From NCBI GenBank assembly GCA_017591395.1, contig WEDG01000438.1, forward strand, positions 1 to 64,000: a stretch of 64,000 nt of DNA. Direction: 5' to 3'. Positions 1 through 32,406 of the stretch are shown here, piece by piece. The position numbers and the translations under genes were made by a program. How positions within the stretch are numbered: the stretch's first letter is position 1; every line of letters starts with the position of its first letter. The stretch is from Schistocephalus solidus (Eukaryota; Platyhelminthes; Cestoda; Diphyllobothriidea; Diphyllobothriidae). Below the pieces are notes generated by a model, which ran no database searches, was not told where the DNA came from, and saw only the letters and a program-made list of their open reading frames with translations.

Positions 1-1900
1 ATTACCCATTCCTCCAGCGCTGCTGCATGCTGACGGTTTCCTATCAATTCGAAAGCAGCCGAAGGATGGAGGAGTAATAAGCTGCGAGTGAATATCAGCA
101 CCATGAGCACTAGTATTCTGATGCTTAATTTAAATAAACTAAAGCTGCGTTCATTAATATTTAGTTCAAACTTTGTTACTTTTATTTGCACTTAGCAGAT
201 TAGTGATATTTGCTCTCACCTGTTCCTTGTCTTTCAGCCATCATCTACATTCTGCGATTTAAATGTTAAACTAATACCTGATTTATGGTTTGGACGTCGC
301 TTCCATTGCTAACATGTGAATAGTAAGAAACACAAATTGATGCCTAAAGCTTTCAAGTTGGTCAAATATTCCCAACATGCATGAAGTTTAAAGCCAGGGC
401 CTGAGTGCATTGCATTTTTCTGGCAGCAAAGAACTTTATAGAATATCACCACAAATCCCGAAATTCTAACGGGCTGAATTTTCTCCGTCCTATAAGATAA
501 TTTGTTTTTAAAACAGACAACAAAACTGTCGGAAATGTGAGCCTTCTTGATACCTAGCTCAGAACTGATTATTTAAAATGAACTCATAATAAACGGATGT
601 CAGCTGTATTACAGATTTAAAAGAGTCATTATAGAGGCCATGATTTGAGGAGCTCAACTTAGGCAGCCAAGTTCATAGCCGAAAACACATTGCACTAGAC
701 CTACCCCGGTAACTGTTTCGACTCTGTACCTCCCAGCGTACTTGTGCACAGAGGAATAGCGGTCTGGTTCCCAGTATGTCGCAGTAATCCAAACCGGTTA
801 ATCAAGTTCAAGGTTAAATCCATAAGGATCTCGTTCAGGACGCTATGAGGAATCATCCAAGGCCCTGTACGTGTGCCATTGACTGGCTGCCACCTTGTTC
901 TTACTGGCTCTCCCGGACATAAAGTTCGTAGTGCTTAAGGCTTCCATATGACATAAGCTGCCGCGACAACACACTTTATTTCCAGCTAAACACCTTTGAC
1001 ATAAACATTGAACATATGGCTGATTTTCGTCCCGTTCAGCAAGTATAGTAATCTAATACGTTCATGACTTTTCACCATTAATATTTGTGCAATATATTTG
1101 AAACTAACAATAAACTTGCACTCCGTGCATTCATTAATAAATCTAACGTAACCGAAGTGCAACAGCACAAATGCGTTTCTTTTAATTTTTTCGCAGATCT
1201 AAGTGACTAACTATACTAAAGAGGTGCTGAAGCAAACTTATTTGATTAACGACTGAATTACCAAAAGATAAGAATCATTGTCCCTTACCATGTGCAAAAC
1301 TCTGTAAGAAGGGCGCCATTTTTCATCCGACTGATCTAAAAAATGAAGAAATTTGGGTGGTAATGATGCAGTAGTGCGTTTTAGAGGTTTGCCAATAAAT
1401 GCGTTACTGATCGTAAGCTTTTACTAAGCTGAAATAAGACGGATAATCTCAATATACCCAATGACATGAACTGCCCTTACCTCGTTTTCTTTGATCATTT
1501 TGGTATTGCGGAGCAACCAAACGAAAAGAAACTAATCTGAACTATGTTAAATTCTCAAGTTGTGTCGAAATCTGTGAAATCCGAATAGTACCTTTTGGAT
1601 GTCTTGTAGAAAGTTCGATTTCAGATGAGGCTATCATAGGGTAATATCTTATCCCATCGTGTTAATTCTTATTCAGCGCAACTAATCCGGCATCGTTTAG
1701 CGTAAAATTTTTCGGATATGGACAAAATAATTCGCCTACACTGCAGCTTATTGCCGAGTTAGTTACCCGATCGTTAATTTTATCATTATAGACATCACTA
1801 TAACGAGTCTTCTGGAATGGGCGTTATACAGCTCAGCCCACCCGTAGGTTTCCAACTTTTCATTACTCCTGTGGGTTCCCACATCTCTGCTTTTATTGAG
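1..1900. other. No gene recognised; presumed upstream intron of VIRMA
   Basis: AT-rich sequence with frequent stops in all frames. The first VIRMA exon I can place begins at 1901 in the middle of the N-terminal domain, so at least one 5' exon must lie upstream. I searched this stretch for the start of that domain and did not find it. The pyrimidine-rich run ending in AG at 1899-1900 is a good 3' splice site, which makes the end of this stretch most likely intronic. Confidence 0.5.
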
Positions 1901-22446
<20,546 letters not shown>

Positions 22447-22546
22447 CACCACCCTCTCCCCCACTCCCACTCCTGCCTCATTTTAGCGTCGCCTTGTAAA
22501 AAGATGTCCATGGAATATGTACGGGCTTTTTGTAACTAACGGTCGT

Positions 22547-22552
22547 AATAAA
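22547..22552 (+). promoter_or_regulatory. Possible polyadenylation signal AATAAA
   Basis: Exact AATAAA hexamer about 100 bp after the candidate VIRMA stop codon. AATAAA is common in AT-rich DNA, so its position is the main support. Confidence 0.45.
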
Positions 22553-23850
22553 TCTTTCCATGTGTTATTTGTGGCGGCTCCGCATCTTCTCAGTGGCTGC
22601 ACCTACGGGTTACTGTCTTGGTAACCCGAATAATTCAGCATTTTTCTGCTTGTGAGATGATTTTCATAACCGGACTTACGCGGTAAACACAGTCCTCCTT
22701 GGTTTACGGTATTTCCCGCTCTTGCTAGCGCATGACGGTTATACTGTATTAATTGCAAGCAATCGAACCTATGCAATCCAATAGCCGCAGTCATGGCCTA
22801 GCCTGCTTCCGGCACACGAGGCGGGCATGCGCTCTTATTTTTGAGGGCAGAGGAGGCGAGGGTGGAGGGGACATGCACTCATCTGTTTACTATTTTTTAG
22901 AACAGGCAAGGCCCCCTTTTCCTGATAGAGCGGTTCGAATTCTTGGGCTGTAACCCCCTACATTGTGTCGCCTGGTTTGGTGGAAAAGTATGGGGAAGCC
23001 AAAATACAGGGCTTGGGATGACTTGATGCTGGGTGTGGCTGCCCAGATCATCAAATCGCACTGTACTGTCGGTGTTCCGTTTCCCGACTAGAATTTCCAT
23101 CCCGCAGGTCAGGCAGAACCGCCAGTCTGAGCCCAAAAGAAGTGGTTTATGTTTTTTAAGAATACGGATTTTTGTACCGTAAATGTGTGGTCAAATTAGC
23201 ATAAACACATCTTTGGAGAATCAGCTCAGCAGGATTAAACACGCTTTTTCATTATAACTCGGAACTGCCTTGTGAAGTTTCAAACACGAATACCGCAAAT
23301 TTGGCGAGTGGCGCTCCGTCCTCGCTTCTCTTATTCATCGGAATAAACGGTTGGCTGCGGTTTTTAATCTAAAGCTGGGTGTTCCAGGTTCAAGCTGCCC
23401 ATGTTGATCAGAATTCACGCCATCTGAAGAACAGTTACCGGAGACGTGTTATGATTTAAGCAGAAGTTGCAGGTAGGTGAAATTGCATAGCTCTGAAGAT
23501 ACGGAGCCCTTGGGTGCATCGTCCGTGATTAAGTTATTGTCCGCCGAGTGTTGTTCTCCGGGCGACGTGTTGGGCTAGGGTGATCTTAGTCCTAAAACAT
23601 TGCATTTTCCCAATTCGTATTTGGTTCTAGCTTTTGGAAAAGGGGGTTAGGCGGCGGAATAGGTCACTTTAGCATGACCTTGAGCTAAATTCCAGAAATG
23701 AAACCGATTTCTCTGTCGTAACCCTAATTTGCATGAAATTTAGTGCAAGTTCTACTGTATTATGGAAGAGAGAGGGGTTCCTATTCCCCAATCCTAGCTG
23801 GGGACGCGTAAAAGATCGCTACACAGTTGTAGACCCCACTTTGTCCAAAG
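22553..23850. other. Intergenic, no feature recognised
   Basis: Mixed composition with small unrelated open frames. I saw no conserved motif, tRNA or clear repeat. Confidence 0.5.
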
Positions 23851-23861
23851 CGATAATCCTT

Positions 23862-23935
23862 ATCTCAACCGACAGGACAGCGCGTAGAGCATTAGACTCA
23901 GTAACCGAAGCTCCTGGTTCCGAATCCTACGTATT
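23862..23935 (+). repeat. tRNA-like sequence (possible SINE head)
   Basis: Contains an A-box-like CAGCGCGTAGAGC and, about 35 bp later, a B-box-like GGTTCCGAATCC. The B box has one extra C relative to GGTTCGAATCC. The acceptor ends do not pair well, so this is a tRNA-derived repeat or pseudogene rather than a working tRNA gene. Confidence 0.4.
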
Positions 23936-24315
23936 CTACCTAAAGTTTGATCTGGCTATTCGATGATGGCTTAGAAACTCGAAATGACCATTCCTGTATC
24001 CTTGCCTTGTATATTACATGGCTCGTCAAGCTATTAGAAGACTAGACGCAGACAGTTCTTTCACGCTCAATACTAACCGTCTGTACGTCGTTCACCTGCC
24101 ATGCACCATGTGAAGTGTGTATAAACTTGCCAAGAATGCATGTGACGGTCAATTGATGTGATTGAAAGTTTGCCCAGTTCAATTTTGTCTACCCGACAAC
24201 TGGACTGCCATCGATTACAAATATTATGCTAGAAGACGCATACCACACATGGTACATATATAACTCTTTGAGGGACTACCACGCCAAACGCAGGCATCTG
24301 TCCTGTCGTCTCATG

Positions 24316-24560
24316 CATTGATACACGAAATCCTTACGGTAACCATTGCTGGAAAACAGATTGAACAGGTAACTAAGTTCAAGCTGGTAAAGCTCGTTGT
24401 TGACAAGAAACTAGGTGGTTCCATTCTGACGCCCAAACGAAAAAACTGGCAAACACTTGCGTACATTAAAACGATGTCCGAACTCGTTGAAAGATACCCA
24501 AGTTGAAAACAAATCAATGAGCTACACTGCGAAATCAGCTATTGCACCCCAAGGACAGGG
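24316..24560 (+). pseudogene. Decayed non-LTR retrotransposon fragment (RT C-terminal region)
   Basis: ILTVTIAGKQIEQVTKFKL is followed by VVDKKLGGSILTPKRKN and AYIKTM. This resembles the stretch after the reverse transcriptase catalytic core in RTE-like LINEs (IxxxxIxxxxIEQVxxFKYLG, then K.GGSI.EIKRRI..A). The YLG turn has become KLV and the frame then stops. Only this small block is recognisable, so the clade is uncertain. Confidence 0.45.
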
Positions 24561-25068
24561 TTGGCTATATTTGGATAAAAATAAGCATGCAAGATTACAT
24601 GTGACAGCTGCAATGTGGTGTATTTTTGGTCAGACAGGGAAAATCGGCCTCTACACGCCTGCACGAGCAACAGTTTTCAGTAAAGATGCGAGAGACACTT
24701 GTCTCAAGTTGGTATGCATACACTGAGCTGGAAACAGATGTGGAATAGGCCTAAAAGCGCATTGGGTGGTTTCTGCCCGTCTAAGGAATGCCGATATCAT
24801 TCCTTTCGATGGCTCGTATATTAATCAGAACATCTAATTGGAGCCAGTGTACAGGTATCTCCGAGAGTAGAAAAGGTGGCAGTAACCTGATGAGATAATG
24901 CTTTCCACAGTGGGTTTTATTGGTAGGAATGACTAAGCAATAGCGATCTTTCATGAATGGTTTTAAAATTTATGTGCTGCGCACTGCACGTCTGGCGACG
25001 ACCTCGCAACCAACGATGCAAATTAAATAATGAACTTTGTTCACCGTCAAGTTTCTAACTTATCTAGA

Positions 25069-25070
<2 letters not shown>

Positions 25071-25147
<77 letters not shown>
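25071..25147. repeat. (AT)n microsatellite
   Basis: Uninterrupted AT dinucleotides. Confidence 0.97.
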
Positions 25148-25152
<5 letters not shown>

Positions 25153-25204
25153 AGAATTTTGAATACAGAAATTATTTACCGATTATACTGCTGGAGTCCA
25201 TATG

Positions 25205-25335
25205 CAGAAAACCGCATAGAAACGCTGGGGGACCCTACTGAGGCCGAACCCCTCGTTGCTGTACTCACCAGCAGCAGAAACATCGGCGAAACACGTGTCT
25301 GGGCTTTTAGCTAGTATCTATGTCCGGAAGTACGA
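25205..25335 (+). repeat. Dispersed repeat family A, copy 2
   Basis: Shares CGCTGGGGGACCCTACTGA, CAGCAGCAGAAACATCGG and GGGCTTTTAGCTAGTATCTA with the other copies. It ends close to the (AT)n tract that borders the Penelope-like pair. Confidence 0.75.
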
Positions 25336-25369
25336 GTATAACGTCTGCCATATATATATATATATATAT

Positions 25370-26455
25370 GAAGAAGACGGGAAGGCGTTCTCTGGGACCA
25401 GAATTTTTATTCATCCGACGTTTCGAACTCTCACGCGAGCCCATCGTCAAGGAATAAAAAGACTGTACAGCTCAGTGCTTATTTAACTCACCTCTGCCGA
25501 GTATGACCTTCATCAGCGCCATTGATTTGTTCGCGCAGGGCCTGATATGCAGCTGGCAGATCGATATGTCTATTGATAGATTCGCGGTCGAGTGCCACGA
25601 TTCCTGCAGCAGGCGTGAAATTCGGTCGTCTGACTGGCCCAATATTCTCACGCTGCCAAAGTCAAAGTCGTGCTCTTGGCGAGGATGCGTAGCAGCTACC
25701 AAGGAGAGTTTATCCTTCCTTCTCACAGCAAGCTCGTGCTCGTTCATTCTCATGCAAACCCGTTTGCCGGTTTCACCAACATAATTTGCTCAACCCCAAC
25801 GGCAGTCTATCCGGTAAATGACGCCGGATTTTTGGTTGAGGGGGATTGGATCTTTAGGTTGCATGAGTTGCCGGCGGATTGTCGCTTCCGGTCTGTGAGC
25901 CACGCCAATCCCAAATTCGCTCACTAGTCTAGCAAATATTTCGGATACACCAGTTATGTAAGGTATTGCATGCCAGCACTTCGGTTTTGGCTGCTCCTTC
26001 GGATTTATTCTCTTGGCCTCTCGCCTGCATTTCTCAACAAAACTCCCAGGATATCCGCTGACCGTGAAGAGTTTCGCAGAAACTGGATCTCAGCCTTCTT
26101 GTCGGCTAGTTCGGTGCAATGGGTTTCCGCTTGACGGTACAGTGTTCTCACACAGCTGCGTTTGTGCGAGAGGGGATGGTTGCTAAAATAACTCAGAATG
26201 CGAGAGGTACTCGTTGCCTTCCTGTAAACCGTCGTTTTGAGTTCTCCATCGCCCTTTCTGCATACCAGCACGTCGAGAAACGGCAACTGACAGTCATTTT
26301 CTTCTTCCATCGTGAACTGGATGTCGGGGAAGATCGAGTTCAGATTCTTTGTGAAGTCCCCAATTTTTTTGCGACTGATGATGACAAATGTGTCAATCAC
26401 ATACCGCACCCACAATCGTGGTCGATACCCTGCAACTTTCGTATAAATTGTTCAG
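25370..26455 (-). mobile_element. Penelope-like element, truncated copy (RT end plus GIY-YIG nuclease)
   Basis: Read on the minus strand from about 26455 to 25370. The RT part begins YRPRLWVRYVIDTFVIISRK and continues LNSIFPDIQFTMEEEN and LPFLDVLV, then TVYRKATSTSRILSYF and SNHPLSHKR, all typical of Penelope-like elements. The catalytic YVDD has become YVID, so the enzyme would be dead. The GIY-YIG part follows at about 25930-25497 with YVGET, VRRKDKLSLVA and LLQESWHS, but its frame is broken. The 5' half of the element is missing. The outer end abuts AT dinucleotides at 25351-25369. Confidence 0.85.
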
Positions 26456-26483
26456 CTGAGTGGACGGTTGTTGTGGAACCCTG

Positions 26484-27237
26484 GAAACCCATTGCACCGA
26501 ACCAGCCGACAAGAAGGCTGAGGTTCAGTTTCTGTGGAAACTCTTCACGGTCAATTGATATCCTGGAGTTTGTTGAAATGCAGGCGAGAGGCCAAGAGAA
26601 TAAATCCGAAGGAGCAGCCAAAACCGAAGTGCTGGCGTGCAATACCTTACATAACTGGTGTATCCGAAGAATTTGCTAGACTAATGAACGAATTTGGGAT
26701 TGGCTTGGCGCACAGACCGGAACCGACAATCCGCCGGCAACGCATGCAACCTAAAGATCCAATCCCCCTCTACCAAAAATCCGGCGTCATTTACCGGATA
26801 GACTGCCGTTGTGGTCGAGCAAATTATGTTGGTGAAACCGGCAAACGGGTATGCACGAGAATGCACGAGCACGAGCTTGCTGTGAGAAGGAAGGATAAAC
26901 TCTCCTTGGTAGCCGCTCACGCATCCTCGCCAAGGCACGACTTTGACTTTGGCAGCGTGAGAATATTGGGCCAGTCAGACGACCGAATTTCACGCCTGCT
27001 GCAGGAATCGTGGCACTCGACCGCGGAATCGATCAATAGACATATCGATCTGCCAGCTGCATATCAGGCCCTGCGCGAACAAATCAATGGCACTGATGAA
27101 GGTCATACTCGGCAGAGGTGAGTTAAATAAGCAGTGAGCTGTACAGTCTTTTATTCCTTGACGATGGGCTCGTGTGAGAGTTCGAAACGTCGGATGAATA
27201 AAGATCTGGTCCCAGAGAACGCCTTCCCGTCTTCTTC
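26484..27237 (+). mobile_element. Penelope-like element, inverted partner copy (GIY-YIG nuclease)
   Basis: Plus-strand copy of the same element, matching the reverse complement of about 25370-26133 for its whole length. A long open frame ends with TGA at 27119-27121. It encodes IPLYQKSGVIYRIDCRCG, NYVGETGKRVCTRMHEHEL, AVRRKDKLSLVAAH and RISRLLQESWHS, then SINRHIDLPAAY. The Cys pair, the YVG element, the Arg in TRMHEH and the Glu in ESW expected of this nuclease family are present. The RT is almost wholly missing, so the copy cannot move by itself. Confidence 0.85.
27155..27205 (+). ncRNA. Hammerhead-like core near the 3' end of the Penelope-like element
   Basis: The order TTGACGA, a 17-nt segment, then GAAACGTC resembles a hammerhead ribozyme core (CUGANGA, stem II, GAAA, NUH cleavage site). 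Hammerheads are known in Penelope-like elements. Here the first C of CUGANGA is U and stem II is poor (about 3 bp), so activity is doubtful. The same sequence occurs inverted at about 25402-25455. Confidence 0.3.
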
Positions 27238-27980
27238 TGTACAAATACCTGGGCCTCGCATATTCTCGAACATCCGGAAACCATTTCCAAAACAATTTAT
27301 AAAACGAACTTCGATGCCCTGTCTCACCAATACGCATATTTTTGAGCTTCAGCAAGTTTAAATGCACCATTTTACACTGTACTTGCGAGTGAGATTGGCC
27401 CCGTTCGTGTAAGTTACTAAGACCAACGTCGCAACTTTAATTAATCTCTGAGAAAATTTATCGTGAATAGAACAGACGAGGCACACCGCAGGCAATTACG
27501 GTAATTCTGATTTTAATGTCCTATTGCGCCTACCAACGCGATGACGCAGCCTGAATGACTCATGCGTACGCCGCCTTCGCCTGCCGGAAAAGGAAATCTC
27601 CAGTTTTCTGCGAAAGTCAACTCCCTTTGATTTCGAATTAATTTGTCAGCGTGGAGTTTCTACCAATTGTAGAACATGAAATGACACTCGTGGTTTTTCC
27701 AGGGTTGGAAGTTCACAACTTTGGGTTTAGGCTGGAGTTGCCAGCACGAGAGCTTATATTAGGTCTGCAGATACGGGAATGTCCCAGTTTTTATGAAACA
27801 GGTAAATCTTAGAAATTTTCTCACATTTGTCAACTGAATTAAACCGTTACCTGCCGTTCAAAAATTTGTTGTTGTAGACTGCGGGTTTTGGAAAGCTTAT
27901 GTAGGGATTGGTTGTGTAGCCCCCCGATGGGATAGCGGAATAGAAAAACCCTGAAAGAGAGGTGGCTTTGGCTGAATGCC
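27238..27980. other. No feature recognised
   Basis: Sequence following the Penelope-like copy. No open frame or repeat that I could assign. Confidence 0.5.
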
Positions 27981-27984
27981 AGGA

Positions 27985-28065
27985 AAATAAGAGTTAGGGT
28001 TGCGGGTAGGACTAAGGTTAAATTTGGGGTTAAGGTCCGAGTTAGGCTTAGTTTTAGGGCTAAGA
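27985..28065 (+). repeat. Degenerate TTAGGG-like minisatellite
   Basis: Repeated variants of GTTAGGGTT, GGTTAA and GAGTTAGGCTTAG, spaced by about 6-12 bp. It resembles a decayed array of telomere-type repeats. A similar stretch occurs at about 51630-51700. Confidence 0.5.
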
Positions 28066-28177
28066 AATGGGAACGGGTACCATTCCCGATATTCGGCGGA
28101 AAACTATTTGTATTACGGTGGGCAGAGCAGTCCCATTCCCCATCTTGCCATGGGATGGTCATAAACTATTTTCGCCG

Positions 28178-28184
<7 letters not shown>

Positions 28185-28273
<89 letters not shown>
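28185..28273. repeat. (AT)n microsatellite
   Basis: Uninterrupted AT dinucleotides ending at TATCATATATCATAC. Confidence 0.97.
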
Positions 28274-28275
<2 letters not shown>

Positions 28276-28279
28276 TATA

Positions 28280-30930
28280 TCATACACATGTCGCTATGCG
28301 ACCACCTGCGAGGGCTCTAGTCTGAGCTCCAGGGCACAACGGAACATATATATTTATTTAAAAAGTATCCTCAAATCAAGAGGAGAATTTCGGCTGAACC
28401 TTTACGTGGGCGAAATATGATTACTTAACCAGATTTTCGCAGTTTAAGTGGGGCATCGAAAATGGATCAAGAGTGCAAAAAAAGGAATCAGTCTGCTAGG
28501 GCAAGATTTCATACTTCTAGCCTTCTCTGGTCTGCTCGCAGATGTCTAGATACATGGCCTTAAGTCATGGAAAATGCAGGATCTGAACAAGGCATTTATA
28601 TCCGCACAAGATCGTGATTTCACTACTTTTAAATTTTTAAGCAAGTGGCGGATTGGGGGAAGGGGTGGTCGAAATTAACCCTGTCTCAGAAAGAGTCCGG
28701 CATGCATTGGAACGCAGTGGAAAATGACTTCAGAATGTCCATTGGCAACTGATGGACTATCTCGAAAGCTCCCTTGTTGTCCGCATGAGTCCATTGTCAC
28801 CAGGTGAGAGGACACGGGGCCGGCTGTTTTTGTGCTTCATCCTGCTCCGAAACATTGCCAAATCATATTTAAGCTGCAACACTACCACTAACTGAATGCA
28901 TTTTGGCCAGCAACTTGCTGATAGTTAGGCCATCGCAGGGAAAGGGTTTCATCATTGTCCGAGGGCACAGTTAAGACTTGCTGATGATTCCGTATATAAT
29001 GAAGCAGACTTTCCCAGCATCCGACTCATTATTTCTTTCCACGTTTAGCTATCGCTTAAAGCGATAGAAAGTCAAGAAAACAAGAGAGGTGATTGGACGC
29101 AGAGACTGACCTGGCCTAAGCCTGCGCCTATAGCGCGCCAACCCTCCATTGACCCGCTGCTAATACCTTTCAAACCGATGCATGTTTACCAATCGGTATT
29201 CCGAATTTTCTAGAGAAATTTTCTGCAAATAAACGTTTCAGTATGAATTTCGTGGTGTCTTTGCAGTTCCGACATATGAACGGAAGTAATCGCTGAGATA
29301 TATATGACCTGAAGGTTGAAATCATGTTTTATAGCTATGGAAATAAGCTATCAAATCAAAAAAACGTTTCTGACTATCTACTCGCTCGATCTGGGTGGTT
29401 GAGTGTGGCGGTGTTCGATGAACTCGACGCAGAAAATCTGGTTACGTAGCCAGGAATACGGTAAAGCGAGACGAACGAAATCCTTAACTTCGTAACCTAG
29501 TTATAAGCTAGCCTACCTAGGAAAGTAAAGGCAGAATTTCGTATACACTATAGTGCTGATGCGTGACCAGAAATCGCTGTGACGAGCTTTTCAGCCTCGG
29601 AGGAGTTAACAACCTGCTCACTGCGCTATCTGGTTGTGTGTTGACGCCTCAGTAGGCACAAAAGTTAAGTTCTAATTCGAGGAGGAGGGTGAAAATTGCC
29701 AATAATTATGCTTCCACGATAATAAGCTAATTTGCGATAATTTTCTACCTTCAAAAGAGCCGATATCCACCACGAGCCCAAGGGTTTTGGTGCATTATCG
29801 GTCTTGCGCTTAAAATGCTTTTAGGTGAACTAAACGTTTTTTGCATCTATGGCACTCTCAACTACCTAATTGACCTGGCTTCAATAGCAAGATAATGTCA
29901 AGAAGACTGGGAGTTGGGCTCAGGTGCAGTAGAGGACAAGAAAAATTAGCTTGCCTACGCGTGCCAAACACCGTTTGTCATCATGGCATGTAGCAGGATT
30001 CTTTGAATTCGGCTTGCAGCTCACATCGGGGACGATGTCCTAAAGTCCATATTTAGAAGGAACCATTGCAGCCTGACTCTTAATCCTCTACGCATCTCAG
30101 AATAATACGATGAGAACCAAGTTATCCTGTCGGTTCACACCCATCCAAGCCATGACTCTTTGTGCATCGTGGTAGATTCAGGCGTTGAATTTGTTATATT
30201 ATAGAATTCACTGATTTGGCGTGCAATTTGATTCCGCAGCGTCACCCTCACACTCAAACAAAGCCCTTATTCGAAGACAAGTTTGCTTTTGTGCAAATCC
30301 TCTACACCAGAATGGAACGACTGAAATCAGGCGGAAGTTAAAGTGGCGGGTCTTAAATCACCAAAATTAGTTTACTACAGAAATTTGTATATGAAAATTA
30401 GTTGACCGAGGACAAAAGAGGGGATAACTTCAAAGGAACTGTGAGTCTGATGAGTGCTGCTATGCACTGGAATTTTTTTGCCCCATCGCTCGTCCTCTGC
30501 AAACTCGGGGAATCGGTGCCACTTACCGACTTGTCGCAGATCACGAGAACAAAAGACCCCCTGATACAAAGCGAAACCTTGTAAGAAACCTACCGGGTGG
30601 GATATAGTTCAGCCCAAGGTACGTAAGGGAAACTGGCAAGTGGGTACGAATACACAGAATTTATTAAGTCTGTGGAGAGAATGAACCTCTGTTGTTGGTA
30701 GCAGAAACATTTGCCATACCTTGCTTCATGTTCGCCATCGAGTATTTCAAAATCTACAGAGACATGGAGACGTTGAAAGATTCGAATGTAAGAACGAAAT
30801 CCGTAGGCTTGTTGGGGTGCGGCTCCCGATCAGATTACGGGAGATGCTCATTTTATTGTGCTCGTTGGGGTTCAATGAAGAGCCCTTGTGGACACTCGAA
30901 CAGTTAATAGTAGTATAGGCAGAAGGATAT
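28280..30930. other. Intergenic, no feature recognised
   Basis: No convincing exon, RNA gene or dated repeat. A short piece near 30055 (AGAAGGAACCATTGCAGCCT) resembles the repeat found at 31470 and 58670. Confidence 0.5.
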
Positions 30931-30934
30931 TATC

Positions 30935-31010
30935 TACAAAGAAATGGGAGCCTGGGGCAACCATTGATGGCTTATTAGCCGTAATCAGCCAGGCAAGCCC
31001 TGAAAGCAAA
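30935..31010 (-). repeat. Fragment of the tRNA-derived SINE-like family B
   Basis: Contains GATGGCTTATTAGCCGTAAT and CAGCCAGGCAAG, matching the middle of the copy at 61118-61290. Only this part is present. Confidence 0.5.
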
Positions 31011-31149
31011 CGATACTGTTGAAAAGCAGTAAAGAGGACGGCACAATGTCATCGGCCTCCTCGCTCTAGAAGCCATTAGATGCAGATGCCTTCAGTACGA
31101 AGACCGACTCGATGAAAATGACGAAAACGTCTGACACTTGCCATCATAA

Positions 31150-31720
31150 AATGTCCGACACACGACAGTTCGACCATCGATTACGACGGTGTCAACCGTG
31201 TATGCCAAAGCAGGGTGGACGAAAGGACAGTGAATTGCGCGTGAGTTAGGGTATGGTGATGGTAGACATGAACTGCATCTACCGTCTACCTCACTCTCTC
31301 CCCCACCAACACAATCAGACCACCGTCCGAGCCGGTCAGTCGTCTGATACGGAAGTGGGCGCAGCTGCTGGTGACCTCCTCTACGCGCACTTCATACACC
31401 CCCTGCTTCACACAACAGGGGGTGTAACGGCTCACATCTCACATGTGTGAGAGTGCCAGAGGTACCGCTAAGAAGGAACCACTGCAACCTGACTCTCAGA
31501 CTCCCAGACCACCAGTCGGCCACTCCACACAAAAAACATTGGACTGACTGCGAGGTCTGAATGAAATTGTCAGTTGGCAACCTTCAAAGCCACGGCGCTT
31601 ATCGCATCGTGATATTCTCAAGCTCAGGCCCCACATGCAGTAGAGGAGCCACATGAATAAGGAGCCGTGGATCTTACTTGCCTTTAAATCTGCTATGCAG
31701 ACTGAGAGCATGTATTTTGT
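31150..31720. repeat. Dispersed GC-rich repeat family D, diverged copy
   Basis: Starts CACGACAGTTCGACCATCGA and continues with TGCGCGTGAGTTAG, CTGCATCTACCGTCTACCTC and CTCTCTCCCCCACC, in the same order as the better copies at 56023-56802. Includes a perfect 11-bp hairpin (31395-31405 with 31416-31426, loop of 10). Confidence 0.65.
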
Positions 31721-31899
31721 GGTGCTTCATGTGATCGAGTGAGGTGTTGAGGCTGATGAGGAGAGATGTAGTGTTGTGGTGTATAGCTGGCGGTGTTCTA
31801 CAGCAGGTTTTCATGGGTACACATGTGCCCTAATAGGCCCATGTGGTGTGTGAATGTGCGTGGGCAGTGCGTACAGTTGAGTCGGGTGCGGTGTACGGT

Positions 31900-32406
31900 G
31901 GTGCTCCTGTCAACGGTTCGCCGGTCTCCGTGCGATGGATTTGCAAGTTACCGACCAGGTAGCTGCATGTTGGGCATGTGTGGTGACAATGGGGACAGGA
32001 GAGGTCAGGAGATGCTGAGTCTGAGGGGCTCTGCTGCTGGGAGGAATGTGGGAAGTGTTAGTGGATGCGCAGGATGTGTTGGTATCGTGGTGGATTCCGC
32101 AAACGTGGATGCACATGTGACCGAGCAGGCTCATGCTGTGAGTGAATGCGCGGGGCAGTGAGGGCAATGGAGGTGGTGGTCTCTGCTGTGTGTCGGTGCC
32201 CCAGGTATTGGTTTGTCAGTCTCTGTGCGATGGATTAGCAAGTGACCGACCCGGTTGCAAGATCGAGTCAAAAAAACTGGGGAGGAATCGGGCGCATGTG
32301 TTTGGCGCGGCTTAAGTCTGCGCCTGACTTGCGATGTGTGACATTTGTTAAGAGTGTGCATTCCCAATAACGTATGGCTTACCCTGATCTGGCCGGTGTT
32401 GGTCAT
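31900..32406 (-). pseudogene. Decayed C2H2 zinc-finger ORF of a tapeworm repeat family
   Basis: Minus strand. The first part reads SCNRVGHLLIHRTETDKPIP, then GAPTHSRDHHLHCPHC. The frame shifts near 32150 and continues RAFTHSMSLLGHMCIHVCGI, giving one recognisable finger CPHC...LLGHMCIH. The first finger has lost its cysteines. Repeats with LVGHLRIHRTE...HCPHC...GLLGHMRIH are abundant in diphyllobothriidean tapeworm genomes as far as I recall, usually as repetitive predicted proteins. The region carries an internal tandem duplication with a period of about 295 bp (31817-31945 and 32110-32240). Confidence 0.6.

Noticed and set aside
26119..26679. 186-codon open frame on the plus strand
   Set aside because: Its first part is antisense to the Penelope-like RT and its second part is out of frame with the nuclease of the inverted partner.
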